Positions 1 to 8,009 of a DNA stretch of 64,000 nucleotides are shown in pieces (position 1 is the first letter of the stretch; every line of letters starts with the position of its first letter). The stretch lies in NCBI GenBank assembly GCA_947626415.1, contig CANQSA010000001.1, forward strand, positions 1 through 64,000, in the 5' to 3' direction. This DNA comes from an uncultured Lachnospiraceae bacterium (lineage in GTDB: Bacteria > Bacillota > Clostridia > Lachnospirales > Lachnospiraceae). The translations under genes were made by a program, and so were the position numbers. The notes beneath the pieces were generated by a model, which did not search any database, was not told the origin of the DNA, and was given only the letters and a program-made list of their open reading frames with translations.

Positions 1-74
1 TCTATGCTGAAATGCATTTCTGCAATTCATCCAAAAATATTTCATTTTAGACTTGACTTTTAATAGTTAGTCTT

Positions 75-689
75 TTAATATATGCTCAGTTCCTGCCTGA
101 TCTTATCAATAAACGCTTTCTGCTGGGAAACCCGATCATGCTGCTTCTGGATCAGATCGTGCAGTTCATCCACACAGGTTTCCAGCGCATCATTAACAAC
201 CAGATAATCATATTGTTCCATGATTCCGGCCTCTTCTTTGGCTCTCGCCATCCGTTTGGCAATCACGTCTTCCGTTTCTGTCTGCCGCCCCCGCAGCCTT
301 GCTTCCAGTTCCGCCATAGACGGCGGCGTAATAAATACCAGTACCGCATCCGGAATCTGAGCCTTTACCTTCAGCGCGCCCTGCACCTCAATCTCCAGCA
401 AAACATCTTTTCCTGCCCGCAGCTGCTGTTCCACATAACTCTTCGGAGTCCCGTAAAAATTACCACAGTAATTGGCATATTCGATCAATTCGCCCTTCGC
501 GATCATATCCGAAAACGCGTCCGGAGACTTAAAAAAATAGGAAACGCCTTCCTGCTCTCCTCCCCTCGGCTGTCTGGTCGTCGCGGAAACAGACAGCGCG
601 TAATTGTCATACTTTTCCAGCAGGCTCTTCATAACGGTTCCTTTGCCTGCACCGGAAAATCCGGATACTACTACTAAACTACCCTGCAT
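75..689 (-). CDS. gmk: guanylate kinase
   Basis: Cytoplasmic kinase that phosphorylates GMP to GDP with ATP in purine nucleotide synthesis. The 204-residue product has the usual family length. It shows the N-terminal P-loop SGFSGAGKGT and the GMP-binding stretch SVSATTRQPRGGEQEGVSYF. It starts 15 bases after the yicC stop with a GGAGAGAG ribosome site, so the two are probably cotranscribed. In many Firmicutes a small remA-type gene lies between yicC and gmk, and it is absent here. The partner usually found next, rpoZ, would lie beyond the left edge. Confidence 0.96.
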   Translation of the reverse strand: MQGSLVVVSGFSGAGKGTVMKSLLEKYDNYALSVSATTRQPRGGEQEGVSYFFKSPDAFSDMIAKGELIEYANYCGNFYGTPKSYVEQQLRAGKDVLLEIEVQGALKVKAQIPDAVLVFITPPSMAELEARLRGRQTETEDVIAKRMARAKEEAGIMEQYDYLVVNDALETCVDELHDLIQKQHDRVSQQKAFIDKIRQELSIY

Positions 690-704
690 CTCTCTCCTCC
701 GTAA

Positions 705-1586
705 CTATTCCACATTCTGCACCTGTTCGCGGATTTTCTCGATACAGGTCTTTAAATCGATCCCGCAGTTGGTAATCTCCAGATCATTCGATTTGGAGAG
801 AATGGTGTTGGCCTCGCGGTTCATCTCCTGCGCGATAAAATCCAGTTTTCTGCCGATATCCGTACCGTGCTCCAGCGTATCCCGCATGGTCTTAACATGA
901 CTGGAAAGCCTTACCAGTTCTTCATCCACGCATATCTTATCTGCGTAGATGGTAACTTCCATGGCGATCCGGCTGTCATCGATCTGCGTATCCTGCAGGA
1001 GTTCTTCGATCCGGTCCGTCAGCTTTCCGCGATATTCCGCAATGATCTTCGGGCTCCGCTCCGTGATAAAATCCACATAAGTCTGAAGCTCTGTCAGTTT
1101 ATCCAGCAGATCTGCTTTTAACTGAACGCCTTCCTGGATCCTGGCCTCTTCAAATTGTCTGCACGCTTCTTCCAGAACCGCTTTCATTTTCGGAACGACT
1201 GCCTCGACATCCTGTTCGGTCTCCCTGGCTATGATCACGTCCGGCGAAAACGCCAGTTTTGAAAGTGTCATATCATCCGGTATTCCCGGAGCCGTTTCTT
1301 TCATCCGGTCAAAAATCTCCATATAGGATCTGGCCAACTGTTCATTATACTGCAGGCTGATATCCCGCTCTTCCAGTTCTTCATAATACAGGAATACGTC
1401 TATCTTCCCTCTGGACGCGTACTGTTTTACCACAGAACGAAATACACTTTCATACGCGTTCAGCTTCTTCGGCATCTTCAGACTCATATCTAAGAACCGA
1501 TGATTGACAGATCGGATCTCCACACGCAGCCGGAGCGTCTCATCCAGACTTTCACAGCGGCCGAATCCCGTCATACTTTTTATCAT
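705..1586 (-). CDS. yicC: YicC family endoribonuclease
   Basis: A 293-residue YicC/YloC-type protein, a family reported to act as an endoribonuclease. It opens with the signature MIKSMTGFGRCE and keeps the family ending, with EMNREANTILSKS near the C-terminus. The open frame extends 18 codons further upstream, but the start at 1586 is chosen because AGGAGG lies ten bases before it and the family begins at this methionine. It is the first gene of a yicC-gmk unit driven by the promoter at 1649-1677. Confidence 0.93.
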   Translation of the reverse strand: MIKSMTGFGRCESLDETLRLRVEIRSVNHRFLDMSLKMPKKLNAYESVFRSVVKQYASRGKIDVFLYYEELEERDISLQYNEQLARSYMEIFDRMKETAPGIPDDMTLSKLAFSPDVIIARETEQDVEAVVPKMKAVLEEACRQFEEARIQEGVQLKADLLDKLTELQTYVDFITERSPKIIAEYRGKLTDRIEELLQDTQIDDSRIAMEVTIYADKICVDEELVRLSSHVKTMRDTLEHGTDIGRKLDFIAQEMNREANTILSKSNDLEITNCGIDLKTCIEKIREQVQNVE

Positions 1587-1648
1587 AGCCTTCTGTCCTC
1601 CTATCCGGCGGCCCTTCCGAGCGCCGGGATTTCTTGACATACTGAATT

Positions 1649-1677
1649 ATTATAAATCAATTCTTATCTGCCGTCAA
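1649..1677 (-). promoter_or_regulatory. sigma-A promoter for yicC-gmk
   Basis: On the minus strand TTGACG (1672-1677) and TATAAT (1649-1654) are separated by 17 bases, a near-consensus vegetative promoter. It lies about 60 bases upstream of the yicC start. Confidence 0.8.
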
Positions 1678-1687
1678 TATATTTGAG

Positions 1688-1716
1688 TTGACGAATTTGT
1701 GTTTTCCGCTTACAAT
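1688..1716 (+). promoter_or_regulatory. sigma-A promoter for rqcH
   Basis: TTGACG (1688-1693) and TACAAT (1711-1716) with a 17-base spacer. Its -35 box lies only 10 bases from the -35 box of the divergent yicC promoter, so the two polymerases cannot easily bind at once. Confidence 0.78.
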
Positions 1717-1748
1717 AAGGAAAGACTTTATCGGAATCGGAGGCATTT

Positions 1749-3509
1749 ATGGCATTTGACGGAATTACGGTAGCCGCATTGACGGCCGAGCTCTCAGATA
1801 AACTGACCGACGGCAGGATCTTTAAGATTGCTCAGCCGGAGCCGGACGCGCTGCTGCTTACGGTAAAAAAAGAGAAATCGCAATATCGGCTTCTGCTGTC
1901 CGCCAGCGCCAGCCTGCCGCTGCTTTACTTAACGGAAGCAAACCGTCCGAACCCTCCGGCCGCGCCCAACTTCTGCATGCTCCTCCGGAAGCATATTCAG
2001 AATGGAAGAATCGCGCGGATCTGGCAGCCGGATCTGGAACGGATCGTACATTTTGAGATCATCCATTATAATGAGCTGGGAGATCTGTGTCAGAAAACGC
2101 TTACCATTGAACTGATGGGAAAACACAGCAACCTGATCTTTCAGGACGAAACCGGCACGATCATCGACAGTATCAAACATATCCCCGCCACCGTCAGTTC
2201 CGTCCGGGAAGTATTGCCCGGACGCCCCTATTTTATACCGGAATCCACGAAGAAAACTTCGCCTTTAACAGTTACTCCGGAAACCTTCCGGACGGCGCTT
2301 GCCGCCGCGAACATGCCTGTTTATAAAGCGCTCTACCTGAATTTTTCCGGGATCAGTCCGATCGCAGCAAGCGAAGTATGTGAGACTGCGGGAATTGACG
2401 GACGTATGGGCGTCTCTGACCTGTCGGAAGATACGCTTTATCATCTGTACCGGATATTTACGGATTTTTTGGAACCGGTACGAAACGGCCGTTTTTCTCC
2501 GGTCATCTACTATGAAAAGGAAGAACCCGTGGAATTTTCAGCCGTTCCCCTGCAGACCTTCGGGCACTGCCGGACGCGCCTCTTTTCCGGGATCAGCGAA
2601 CTGTTGGAGACGTACTACGCGCAAAAGGAACATTTTACCAGAATGCGCCAGAAATCCTTTGATCTGCGCCGCATCGTACAGACAGCTTTGGAAAAAGACT
2701 ATAAAAAGTACGACCTGCAGTGCCGCCAGTTAGCGGATACCAAAAAACGGGAACAGTTTCAGATATACGGGGAACTGCTCACAGCCTATGGGCACCAGAT
2801 CGCTCCGGGGTCCAGATCTTTCGACGCGCTGAATTATTATACCAATGAAACGGTCACGATTCCGCTGGACGAAACCGAGACTCCGATGGAAAACGCCAAA
2901 CGGTATTTTGAAAAATACGGGAAACTGAAACGGACTTATGAAGCACTGACAGAGATTACGGCACAGACCGCCGCTTCGATCTCCCATCTGGAATCCATTT
3001 CCACGGCGCTGGATATGGCTCCCGATGAGACGACCTTAAAAGAGATCAAAGAAGAACTGATTGCTTTCGGCTATCTCAAGCCCCACTACGGAGCAAAAAA
3101 CCGCCGCGGAACCCCAGCAAAAAAAGAACAGACGCTCAGCCGGCCGCTCCACTATCTTTCCAGCGACGGCTTCCACCTGTATGTCGGAAAAAACAATTAT
3201 CAAAATGAACGGCTGACCTTCCAGCTGGCGTCCGGCAGCGACTGGTGGTTTCACGCCAAAGGAATGCCGGGTTCCCATGTCATCTTAAAGGCAGAAGGAA
3301 AAGAGATCCCGGACCGGGCCTTTGAAGAAGCCGCTATGCTGGCCGCCTACTATTCCAAAGGGCAGCTGCAGGATAAAGTAGAGATCGATTACACGCAGCG
3401 GAAGCATTTGAAAAAAGTAAACGGCGGCGCGCCGGGATTTGTCATCTACCATACCAACTACTCCATGGTGATTACACCCGGAACTGCAAATTTAAAGCAG
3501 GTCGAATGA
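1749..3509 (+). CDS. rqcH: NFACT family protein RqcH (Rqc2 homologue)
   Basis: A 586-residue NFACT protein, formerly annotated as fibronectin-binding protein FbpA. In bacteria this family binds obstructed 50S subunits and recruits tRNA-Ala to add C-terminal alanine tails in ribosome-associated quality control. Visible parts are the NFACT-N domain beginning MAFDGITVAALTAEL, a central coiled-coil region (roughly 290-440) and the C-terminal NFACT-R domain with YVGKNNYQNERLTF and DWWFHAKGMPGSHVIL. GGAGG sits five bases before the ATG. It is monocistronic, with its own promoter and a terminator overlapping the stop codon. Confidence 0.94.
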   Translation: MAFDGITVAALTAELSDKLTDGRIFKIAQPEPDALLLTVKKEKSQYRLLLSASASLPLLYLTEANRPNPPAAPNFCMLLRKHIQNGRIARIWQPDLERIVHFEIIHYNELGDLCQKTLTIELMGKHSNLIFQDETGTIIDSIKHIPATVSSVREVLPGRPYFIPESTKKTSPLTVTPETFRTALAAANMPVYKALYLNFSGISPIAASEVCETAGIDGRMGVSDLSEDTLYHLYRIFTDFLEPVRNGRFSPVIYYEKEEPVEFSAVPLQTFGHCRTRLFSGISELLETYYAQKEHFTRMRQKSFDLRRIVQTALEKDYKKYDLQCRQLADTKKREQFQIYGELLTAYGHQIAPGSRSFDALNYYTNETVTIPLDETETPMENAKRYFEKYGKLKRTYEALTEITAQTAASISHLESISTALDMAPDETTLKEIKEELIAFGYLKPHYGAKNRRGTPAKKEQTLSRPLHYLSSDGFHLYVGKNNYQNERLTFQLASGSDWWFHAKGMPGSHVILKAEGKEIPDRAFEEAAMLAAYYSKGQLQDKVEIDYTQRKHLKKVNGGAPGFVIYHTNYSMVITPGTANLKQVE

Positions 3510-3520
3510 CCTGCTTTTTA
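3494..3520 (+). terminator. rho-independent terminator of rqcH
   Basis: A ten-base stem, AAAGCAGGTC (3494-3503) with GACCTGCTTT (3508-3517), has a four-base loop and is followed by T residues. The rqcH stop codon TGA (3507-3509) lies inside the hairpin. Confidence 0.85.
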
Positions 3521-3557
3521 TAATCCGGATAAAACCCCGATTTCGGTTCCGGTCTCT

Positions 3558-4148
3558 TTATTTCACTTTCATCAGATTGTTCTCGCTTTCCTTCACATCT
3601 CCGTGCAGAATCTTGCGAAGCTGTGTTCCGCTGTCCAGCAGATAGATAACGCCGATCATAATAAATGCGGCAATCAGCAGTTTCACGGGCAGAAAATGTA
3701 CCAGACGGATAATGGAGGCTCTCAGGAACGTAACCTCACAGATTCCGTAAATGCCCCACGCGATCGTACTTTCCAGGCAGATGATTCCCTTATAGTTAAA
3801 CGGCTTATTCGTATAATCCCACCAGACATAGCCCAGCTTCCAGATCATCAGCTTCGCTACCAGCAGTTCAAACAGAGTGGCCAGCACCGCCGATACCAGA
3901 AAAACGAGCAGCAGATTATCGGCAAAGGAATCCAGGACCACATTATAGATCAGGAACTCTCCCATCCCATAAATGGGGCAAAAGGGACCGCGCGCAAATC
4001 CGCGGTTCGTAATCTTATGATTACACCAGGACATATAAATCGATTCCACTACCCAGCCGATAAAGCTGTAACCAACAAAAACACCTGCCAGCGTCAGAAT
4101 GTCATCGTGCGGGATTACCTGCTGCACGATGCCCATCATGGTATCCAT
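3558..4148 (-). CDS. putative ABC-transporter type IV (CmpB-like) membrane protein
   Basis: A 196-residue multi-pass membrane protein matching the ABC_trans_CmpB (PF06541) family. The signature runs from GYSFIGWVVESIYMSW through NRGFARGPFCPIYGMGE. About five hydrophobic segments are visible. The biochemical role of the family is not settled, and nothing here resembles an ATPase partner. The gene overlaps the end of the HD-domain gene by 47 bases, with GGAGG lying inside the upstream gene, which suggests translational coupling. The ATG at 4148 is the first in frame after that site; ATGs at 4139 and 4136 are alternatives. Confidence 0.75.
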   Translation of the reverse strand: MDTMMGIVQQVIPHDDILTLAGVFVGYSFIGWVVESIYMSWCNHKITNRGFARGPFCPIYGMGEFLIYNVVLDSFADNLLLVFLVSAVLATLFELLVAKLMIWKLGYVWWDYTNKPFNYKGIICLESTIAWGIYGICEVTFLRASIIRLVHFLPVKLLIAAFIMIGVIYLLDSGTQLRKILHGDVKESENNLMKVK

Positions 4149-4731
4149 AATACATAAAACCTCCGTTTCTTCTCACTCGTATATCCTTCCGGATCCGGTT
4201 AACCGTCTCCACTAACCCACAGTACTTATCCGCATATGTCACTACATAGGACTCCGCATATCGCGGAAGCTCAATCGTGATCGGCCACATATGCTTCCTG
4301 ATAATATCCTTCTCTCTTTCATTCAGGCTGAAATATTTGGTCGCGTTGAGCAGCGCGGTCTTGGGATGCGTCAGCCCATGCAGATGATTGCCCGTATCAC
4401 GAACCACATAATGCCAGTCATACAGGAACAGATCATGCAAAAGTCCTCCCCGTGCCGCAGACCAGTAATCCAGCCGGTAGCTCCTGGCAATCCGGTAAGA
4501 CAGATAGGAAACGCCCAGACAATGCTCCAGCGTAGTGGTCGTCCCATGCTGGATATACTGTCCCATCTGCAGAAACTTCGGATGCTTCAAAATATCCGAT
4601 ACACAGGCAAGATAACCGTGATCGCGAAAACACTGATCTGCGATCTCACATGAAGTTTTATGAACCGCCTTCAGAACACCTTCCTTCAGCAGACAGATTT
4701 CTTCTTCTGTTAACCCTGTTCCTTGCCGCAT
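4102..4731 (-). CDS. HD-domain phosphohydrolase-like protein
   Basis: A 209-residue cytoplasmic protein with an HD metal-binding core: the histidine in LEHCLGVSYLSYRIA, the HD pair in GGLLHDLFLYDWH, and a later helix AESYVVTYADKYCGLVE carrying the last conserved aspartate. Such proteins usually hydrolyse nucleotides or phosphoesters, but the substrate cannot be told from sequence. It is the promoter-proximal gene of a two-gene unit, and its last 47 bases also encode the start of the CmpB-like protein in another frame. A near-consensus promoter lies just upstream. Confidence 0.8.
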   Translation of the reverse strand: MRQGTGLTEEEICLLKEGVLKAVHKTSCEIADQCFRDHGYLACVSDILKHPKFLQMGQYIQHGTTTTLEHCLGVSYLSYRIARSYRLDYWSAARGGLLHDLFLYDWHYVVRDTGNHLHGLTHPKTALLNATKYFSLNEREKDIIRKHMWPITIELPRYAESYVVTYADKYCGLVETVNRIRKDIRVRRNGGFMYYGYHDGHRAAGNPAR

Positions 4732-4763
4732 TCCCCTATTTCTCCTAACCGATTGCTGCCCTT

Positions 4764-4792
4764 ATCATAAACAATTCCCTATCGTCTGTCAA
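4764..4792 (-). promoter_or_regulatory. sigma-A promoter for the HD-CmpB pair
   Basis: Minus-strand TTGACA (4787-4792), a 17-base spacer and TATGAT (4764-4769), about 35 bases before the HD-domain start. Confidence 0.8.
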
Positions 4793-4818
4793 GAAAAAAA
4801 ATTGAATTTTCAGAAACC

Positions 4819-4899
4819 TTTTTCTGTAAAAATACAGAAAAACAGCACTGCTATCCGCTTTGCCCCGATACCGGGAACCCATTGGAAATCACAGTGCTG
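4819..4899 (-). terminator. terminator after the coat gene pair
   Basis: Reading the minus strand, CAGCACTG (4892-4899) pairs with CAGTGCTG (4843-4850) and is followed directly by TTTTTCTGT. The loop is long (41 bases). A second inverted repeat follows immediately: ACAGAAAAA (4834-4842) with TTTTTCTGT (4819-4827), loop six. Together they should end transcripts from the two coat genes. The 4732-4922 gap otherwise holds only this structure and the HD promoter. Confidence 0.65.
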
Positions 4900-4922
4900 C
4901 CGCGTGCCAAGATCAGTTTTTA

Positions 4923-5180
4923 TTACAGCGTTGTACCGGACGTAAAGATACTTTTTACCCGCGCGATCTCTTCTTCCGTTGCCTTCTCTGCCGGAATATA
5001 ATAAGACTTGCTTCTGGCAATCTCATATAACTCCTCCTGAGACATTTCACACTGATTCCGGATCTGCTTTAACGTCTGCTTTAACTGCTTGTTATCCGTC
5101 TGCGGAATCATCTCGCCGAACTTACTCAATTCCGCGTTTACACTTTCCAGGCTGTCAACAACCATGATCTTCTCTTCCAT
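4923..5180 (-). CDS. CotF-like spore coat protein
   Basis: An 85-residue, helix-rich protein. The stretch NKQLKQTLKQIRNQCEMSQE followed by KSYYIP resembles the coat protein F (PF07875) pattern, in which a helical repeat ends in a tyrosine-rich turn near 'KGYY.PA'. A small four-helix coat component of the spore is the likely role. It lies 13 bases after its partner at 5194-5379, is preceded by AGGAGG, and ends at a hairpin terminator. The family call rests on motif resemblance only. Confidence 0.62.
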   Translation of the reverse strand: MEEKIMVVDSLESVNAELSKFGEMIPQTDNKQLKQTLKQIRNQCEMSQEELYEIARSKSYYIPAEKATEEEIARVKSIFTSGTTL

Positions 5181-5193
5181 CTTTCAAATCCTC

Positions 5194-5379
5194 CTAACCT
5201 AAAAACTGCATCAGCTGCTGCTTGGTCTGCATCGCAGACTGTGCTGATTTCTGGAAAAACTGTTTGATTTGCGGATCTGTTGCCTGTGAAGCATAGGCTG
5301 TCATTTTACAATGGCTGTTGTCATAGCCCATGATCAAATGACGTAAATTCTGCAGCTCTAATTCTGTTAAATCTGACAT
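5194..5379 (-). CDS. small CotF-like spore coat-associated protein
   Basis: A 61-residue helical protein with LTELELQNLRHLI followed by a segment ending DPQIKQFFQKSAQSAMQTKQ. This resembles the short CotF N-terminal halves found in clostridial coat gene pairs. The longer reading frame starts 15 codons upstream, but the ATG at 5379 is preceded by AGGAGG at good spacing and gives the family-like start MSDLTELE. That AGGAGG can pair with an upstream CCTCCT in a 12-base inverted repeat (5383-5439). The next gene encodes a second CotF-like protein, so the pair is probably one sporulation unit. Confidence 0.58.
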   Translation of the reverse strand: MSDLTELELQNLRHLIMGYDNSHCKMTAYASQATDPQIKQFFQKSAQSAMQTKQQLMQFLG

Positions 5380-5382
5380 AAC

Positions 5383-5439
5383 AAAAACCTCCTGTTGTTT
5401 ATTCTTACAGTGTAAGTATCTCAAATACAGGAGGTTTTT
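5383..5439 (-). promoter_or_regulatory. 12-bp inverted repeat: possible RBS-masking hairpin and/or glgA terminator
   Basis: AAAAACCTCCTG (5383-5394 on the plus strand) is the exact reverse complement of CAGGAGGTTTTT (5428-5439). In minus-strand RNA the 3' arm contains the AGGAGG that serves the coat gene at 5379, so the 5' arm can cover it. The same hairpin followed by TTTTTG also fits a terminator for glgA upstream. The loop holds a second palindrome, CTTACAGTGTAAG (5404-5416). Confidence 0.55.
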
Positions 5440-5501
5440 ATTCTCTATGCAATATGAAAATTCAACTAACTTTCCGACCGGTTCCGACAGCTTTCCCGCT
5501 C

Positions 5502-6947
5502 TTAGTAACCTAACAGCCAGCTATACAGTTCCTCATATCTTCTGGCGGAAGTATTCCAGGAATAATCCTTCGCCATGGCACGGTCAACCATCTTGTTCCA
5601 TTCCCGTTTCTTATCATAATAGATCCGCTCCGCGTAACGGATGGTATTCAGCATCTCATGCGCATTGTAATTGCAGAAGGAGAAACCGGTTCCCTTGCTC
5701 TCATACTCATTGTACGGCTCAACCGTATCTTTCAGACCGCCTGTCTCCCGGACAATGGGAAGCGTACCGTAACGCAGGCTCATCAGCTGACTTAAGCCGC
5801 AGGGTTCAAACAGAGACGGCATCAGGAACGCGTCGCAGGACGCGTATACCTTATGGGACATCTGCTCGGAATAATAGATCAGCGCAGCGACCTTATTATT
5901 ATACTTCCAAGCAAAGTGGCGGAACATATTCTCGTACTTCTCCTCGCCCGTACCCAGTACCACAAGCTGGATACCGTCCTGGCAGAGCTCATCCATAATG
6001 CAGGCGATCAGATCCAGTCCCTTCTGGTCTGTCAGCCGGGATACGATTCCGATCATCATCTTCTTATCGTCCTGCTCCAGCCCCAGTTCTTTCTGCAGCG
6101 CACGCTTGTTCTTTACTTTTTCCTTCCGGAAATTATCCGCCTGATACGGATATTCGATCATCGCATCCGTGGCAGGGTTGTATTCTTCATAGTCGATTCC
6201 ATTTACGATTCCGCACAGGCTGTTGGATCTGGCACGCATCAATCCATCCAGGCCCTCCCCGTAAAACGGCGTCTTAATCTCGTTCGCATATGTATCGCTG
6301 ACTGTTGTTACATAATCTGCGTATACGATACCGCCCTTCAGCAGGTTCCCGTTCTCAAAATCCTTCAGCTTGTCCGCCGTAAAATAATAATCCGACAGCC
6401 CCGAAATATTCCGGATCGTTTTAATGTCCCATACGCCCTGGAACCGCAGATTATGAATGGTCATAATGGACTTCATATCCCGGTAGAACTCACCGCCGCG
6501 GAAGCTGTCCTTCAGATATACCGGGACAATACCGGTCTGCCAGTCATGGCAGTGCACGATATCCGGTTTGAAACCGATCACCGGCAAAGCGGACAGAGCC
6601 GCTCTCGAGAAGAAGATAAACTTCTCGATATCCCACAACATATCGCCGTATGGCTTAAATCCCGAAAAATAGTACTCATTATCGATGAAATAGAAGGTAA
6701 TTCCCTCTAATTCTGTCTTCATAATGCCTACATATTTCTCGCTTCCGCAGAAATACATATAGAAGTGGGATATATATTCCATCTGGTCTTTCCACTTCTG
6801 TGCCATACACATATATTTCGGCAGAATCACTCGTACATCATACTCTTGCTTGTTAAAACACTTCGGCAGAGAGCCCGCTACATCTGCCAGCCCGCCGGTC
6901 TTAATGAACGGCACGCATTCAGATGTCACAAACAAAACCTTCTTCAT
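5502..6947 (-). CDS. glgA: glycogen synthase (ADP-glucose type)
   Basis: A 481-residue GT5 glycosyltransferase that extends alpha-1,4-glucan from ADP-glucose, the usual length for GlgA. It shows the N-terminal KTGGLADVAGSLP donor-binding motif, IVNGIDYEEYNP, and the C-terminal FEPCGLSQLMSLRYGTLPIV that carries the catalytic EXE-type region. The start at 6947 is preferred over the in-frame ATG five codons earlier because GGAGG lies nine bases before it. No glgC, glgD, glgB or glgP gene is next to it, so the rest of the pathway must lie elsewhere. Confidence 0.95.
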   Translation of the reverse strand: MKKVLFVTSECVPFIKTGGLADVAGSLPKCFNKQEYDVRVILPKYMCMAQKWKDQMEYISHFYMYFCGSEKYVGIMKTELEGITFYFIDNEYYFSGFKPYGDMLWDIEKFIFFSRAALSALPVIGFKPDIVHCHDWQTGIVPVYLKDSFRGGEFYRDMKSIMTIHNLRFQGVWDIKTIRNISGLSDYYFTADKLKDFENGNLLKGGIVYADYVTTVSDTYANEIKTPFYGEGLDGLMRARSNSLCGIVNGIDYEEYNPATDAMIEYPYQADNFRKEKVKNKRALQKELGLEQDDKKMMIGIVSRLTDQKGLDLIACIMDELCQDGIQLVVLGTGEEKYENMFRHFAWKYNNKVAALIYYSEQMSHKVYASCDAFLMPSLFEPCGLSQLMSLRYGTLPIVRETGGLKDTVEPYNEYESKGTGFSFCNYNAHEMLNTIRYAERIYYDKKREWNKMVDRAMAKDYSWNTSARRYEELYSWLLGY

Positions 6948-6985
6948 CGAATAAACCTCCATCTCGAACTCAAATTGATATTTCC

Positions 6986-7014
6986 ATTATAACCTATCCT
7001 TTTGAATTTTTAAA
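6986..7014 (-). promoter_or_regulatory. probable promoter for glgA
   Basis: Minus-strand TATAAT (6986-6991) with TTTAAA (7009-7014) 17 bases upstream. The -10 box is perfect but the -35 is weak. Confidence 0.5.
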
Positions 7015-7037
7015 GGTATTATTCGCAAATTTTTAAA

Positions 7038-7835
7038 TTATTTTACTTTATACTCCAGGCGGATCTTATCGGCGATCAGCGCGATAAACTCTGAATTTGT
7101 GGGTTTTCCTTTGTTGTTATTGATCGTATAACCGAACATTTCCTCAATCGTGTCCATCTTTCCTCTTCCCCATGCTACTTCAATAGCATGACGGATCGCA
7201 CGTTCTACTCTGCTGGGCGTTGTATCATTCATTTTCGCGATAGCCGGATACAGCACTTTTGTAATGGAATGCAGCATGTCCCCATCGTTGATCGCCATGA
7301 TGATCGCATCCCGAAGATAATGATATCCTTTGATATGCGCCGGCACACCCAGTTCATGGATCACATTGGTAACATCCGTTTCCAGATTTCTCTCTATATA
7401 TTCCTGCTTGCTTTCATACGGATTGATCCGTTTGCCGTCGTAATTCTTTTTCCCCTTTTCCTGTACAGCGTATTTTACCTTATTCAGCACCATTTCCCGG
7501 TCAAACGGCTTCATGATATAATAACTGACTCCCTGGGAAAAGGCGTCTTCTACAATATTTTCATTTCCGATCGCAGACAGAGCCAGAAATGTCGGGGCCT
7601 TTTCTATTTTCTGATCCCGGTTCACACGGTCGATCACTGATAGTCCGTCCAGTTTCGGCATGATCAGATCGATCAGCACCACATCCGGCTTTTTCTCCTG
7701 GATCATCTGATAGGCATCCTGTCCGTTTTTGGCTTTTCCAACCAGCCTGATTTCTTCATCTGCAGTCAGTATTTCTTCCAAAGTCTGCAAAATTCTATCG
7801 TTATCGTCTGCAATCGCTACGTTTATTTTTGTCAT
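7038..7835 (-). CDS. spo0A: sporulation master response regulator Spo0A
   Basis: A 265-residue transcription factor that starts the sporulation programme when phosphorylated. The receiver domain (about 1-120) shows the acidic pocket AIADDN, the phospho-acceptor Asp56 in [13 protein letters not shown] and the lysine in YYIMKPFD. The C-terminal Spo0A domain shows [26 protein letters not shown] and the ending [18 protein letters not shown]. An ATG ten codons upstream is in frame, but AGGAG supports 7835. The gene is downstream of spoIVB as in Bacillus and has its own promoter with a 0A box upstream. Confidence 0.98.
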   Translation of the reverse strand: MTKINVAIADDNDRILQTLEEILTADEEIRLVGKAKNGQDAYQMIQEKKPDVVLIDLIMPKLDGLSVIDRVNRDQKIEKAPTFLALSAIGNENIVEDAFSQGVSYYIMKPFDREMVLNKVKYAVQEKGKKNYDGKRINPYESKQEYIERNLETDVTNVIHELGVPAHIKGYHYLRDAIIMAINDGDMLHSITKVLYPAIAKMNDTTPSRVERAIRHAIEVAWGRGKMDTIEEMFGYTINNNKGKPTNSEFIALIADKIRLEYKVK

Positions 7836-7882
7836 AACAGCTCCTTTCTCTCCAAATAATTCCATTTACGTGCCACAAGCCC

Positions 7883-7911
7883 ATTATAGTTTTTCGCAAA
7901 TCTTCTTGCAA
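7883..7911 (-). promoter_or_regulatory. vegetative promoter of spo0A
   Basis: Minus-strand TTGCAA (7906-7911), a 17-base spacer and TATAAT (7883-7888), about 50 bases before the spo0A start. Confidence 0.75.
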
Positions 7912-7939
7912 CCTAATTGCACCGCAGGTATCGACGCGT

Positions 7940-7946
7940 TTCGACA
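7940..7946 (-). promoter_or_regulatory. Spo0A box
   Basis: Minus-strand TGTCGAA matches the Spo0A recognition sequence TGNCGAA exactly. It lies about 30 bases upstream of the spo0A -35 box, consistent with autoregulation. A seven-base match can occur by chance, so the position is the stronger argument. Confidence 0.5.
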
Positions 7947-7969
7947 GGCGTCTGTCTTATGTAACGCAA

Positions 7970-8000
7970 GGGCGCAGGGAGTCTGCCGGCGCCTGCGCCC
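7970..8000 (-). terminator. GC-rich hairpin after spoIVB
   Basis: GGGCGCAGG and CCTGCGCCC form a nine-base stem ten bases past the spoIVB stop. Only TTGCGTT follows, so the T-tract is poor. It may slow or end spoIVB transcripts before the spo0A promoter. Confidence 0.5.
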
Positions 8001-8009
8001 CATGCGGTC

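Noticed and set aside
1-74. Short minus-strand frame starting ATG AAA TAT after gmk
   Set aside because: No ribosome site, no resemblance to RpoZ, and it runs off the window edge.
53-81. TTGACT, 17 bases, TAATAT on the plus strand
   Set aside because: It would drive antisense RNA into gmk. The region is very AT-rich, so a chance match is likely, and no plus-strand gene follows.
5447-5998. Plus-strand open frame preceded by CAGGAGG and ATG
   Set aside because: It runs antisense through glgA, its product is low-complexity and arginine/proline-rich, and the AGGAGG is one arm of the inverted repeat at 5383-5439.
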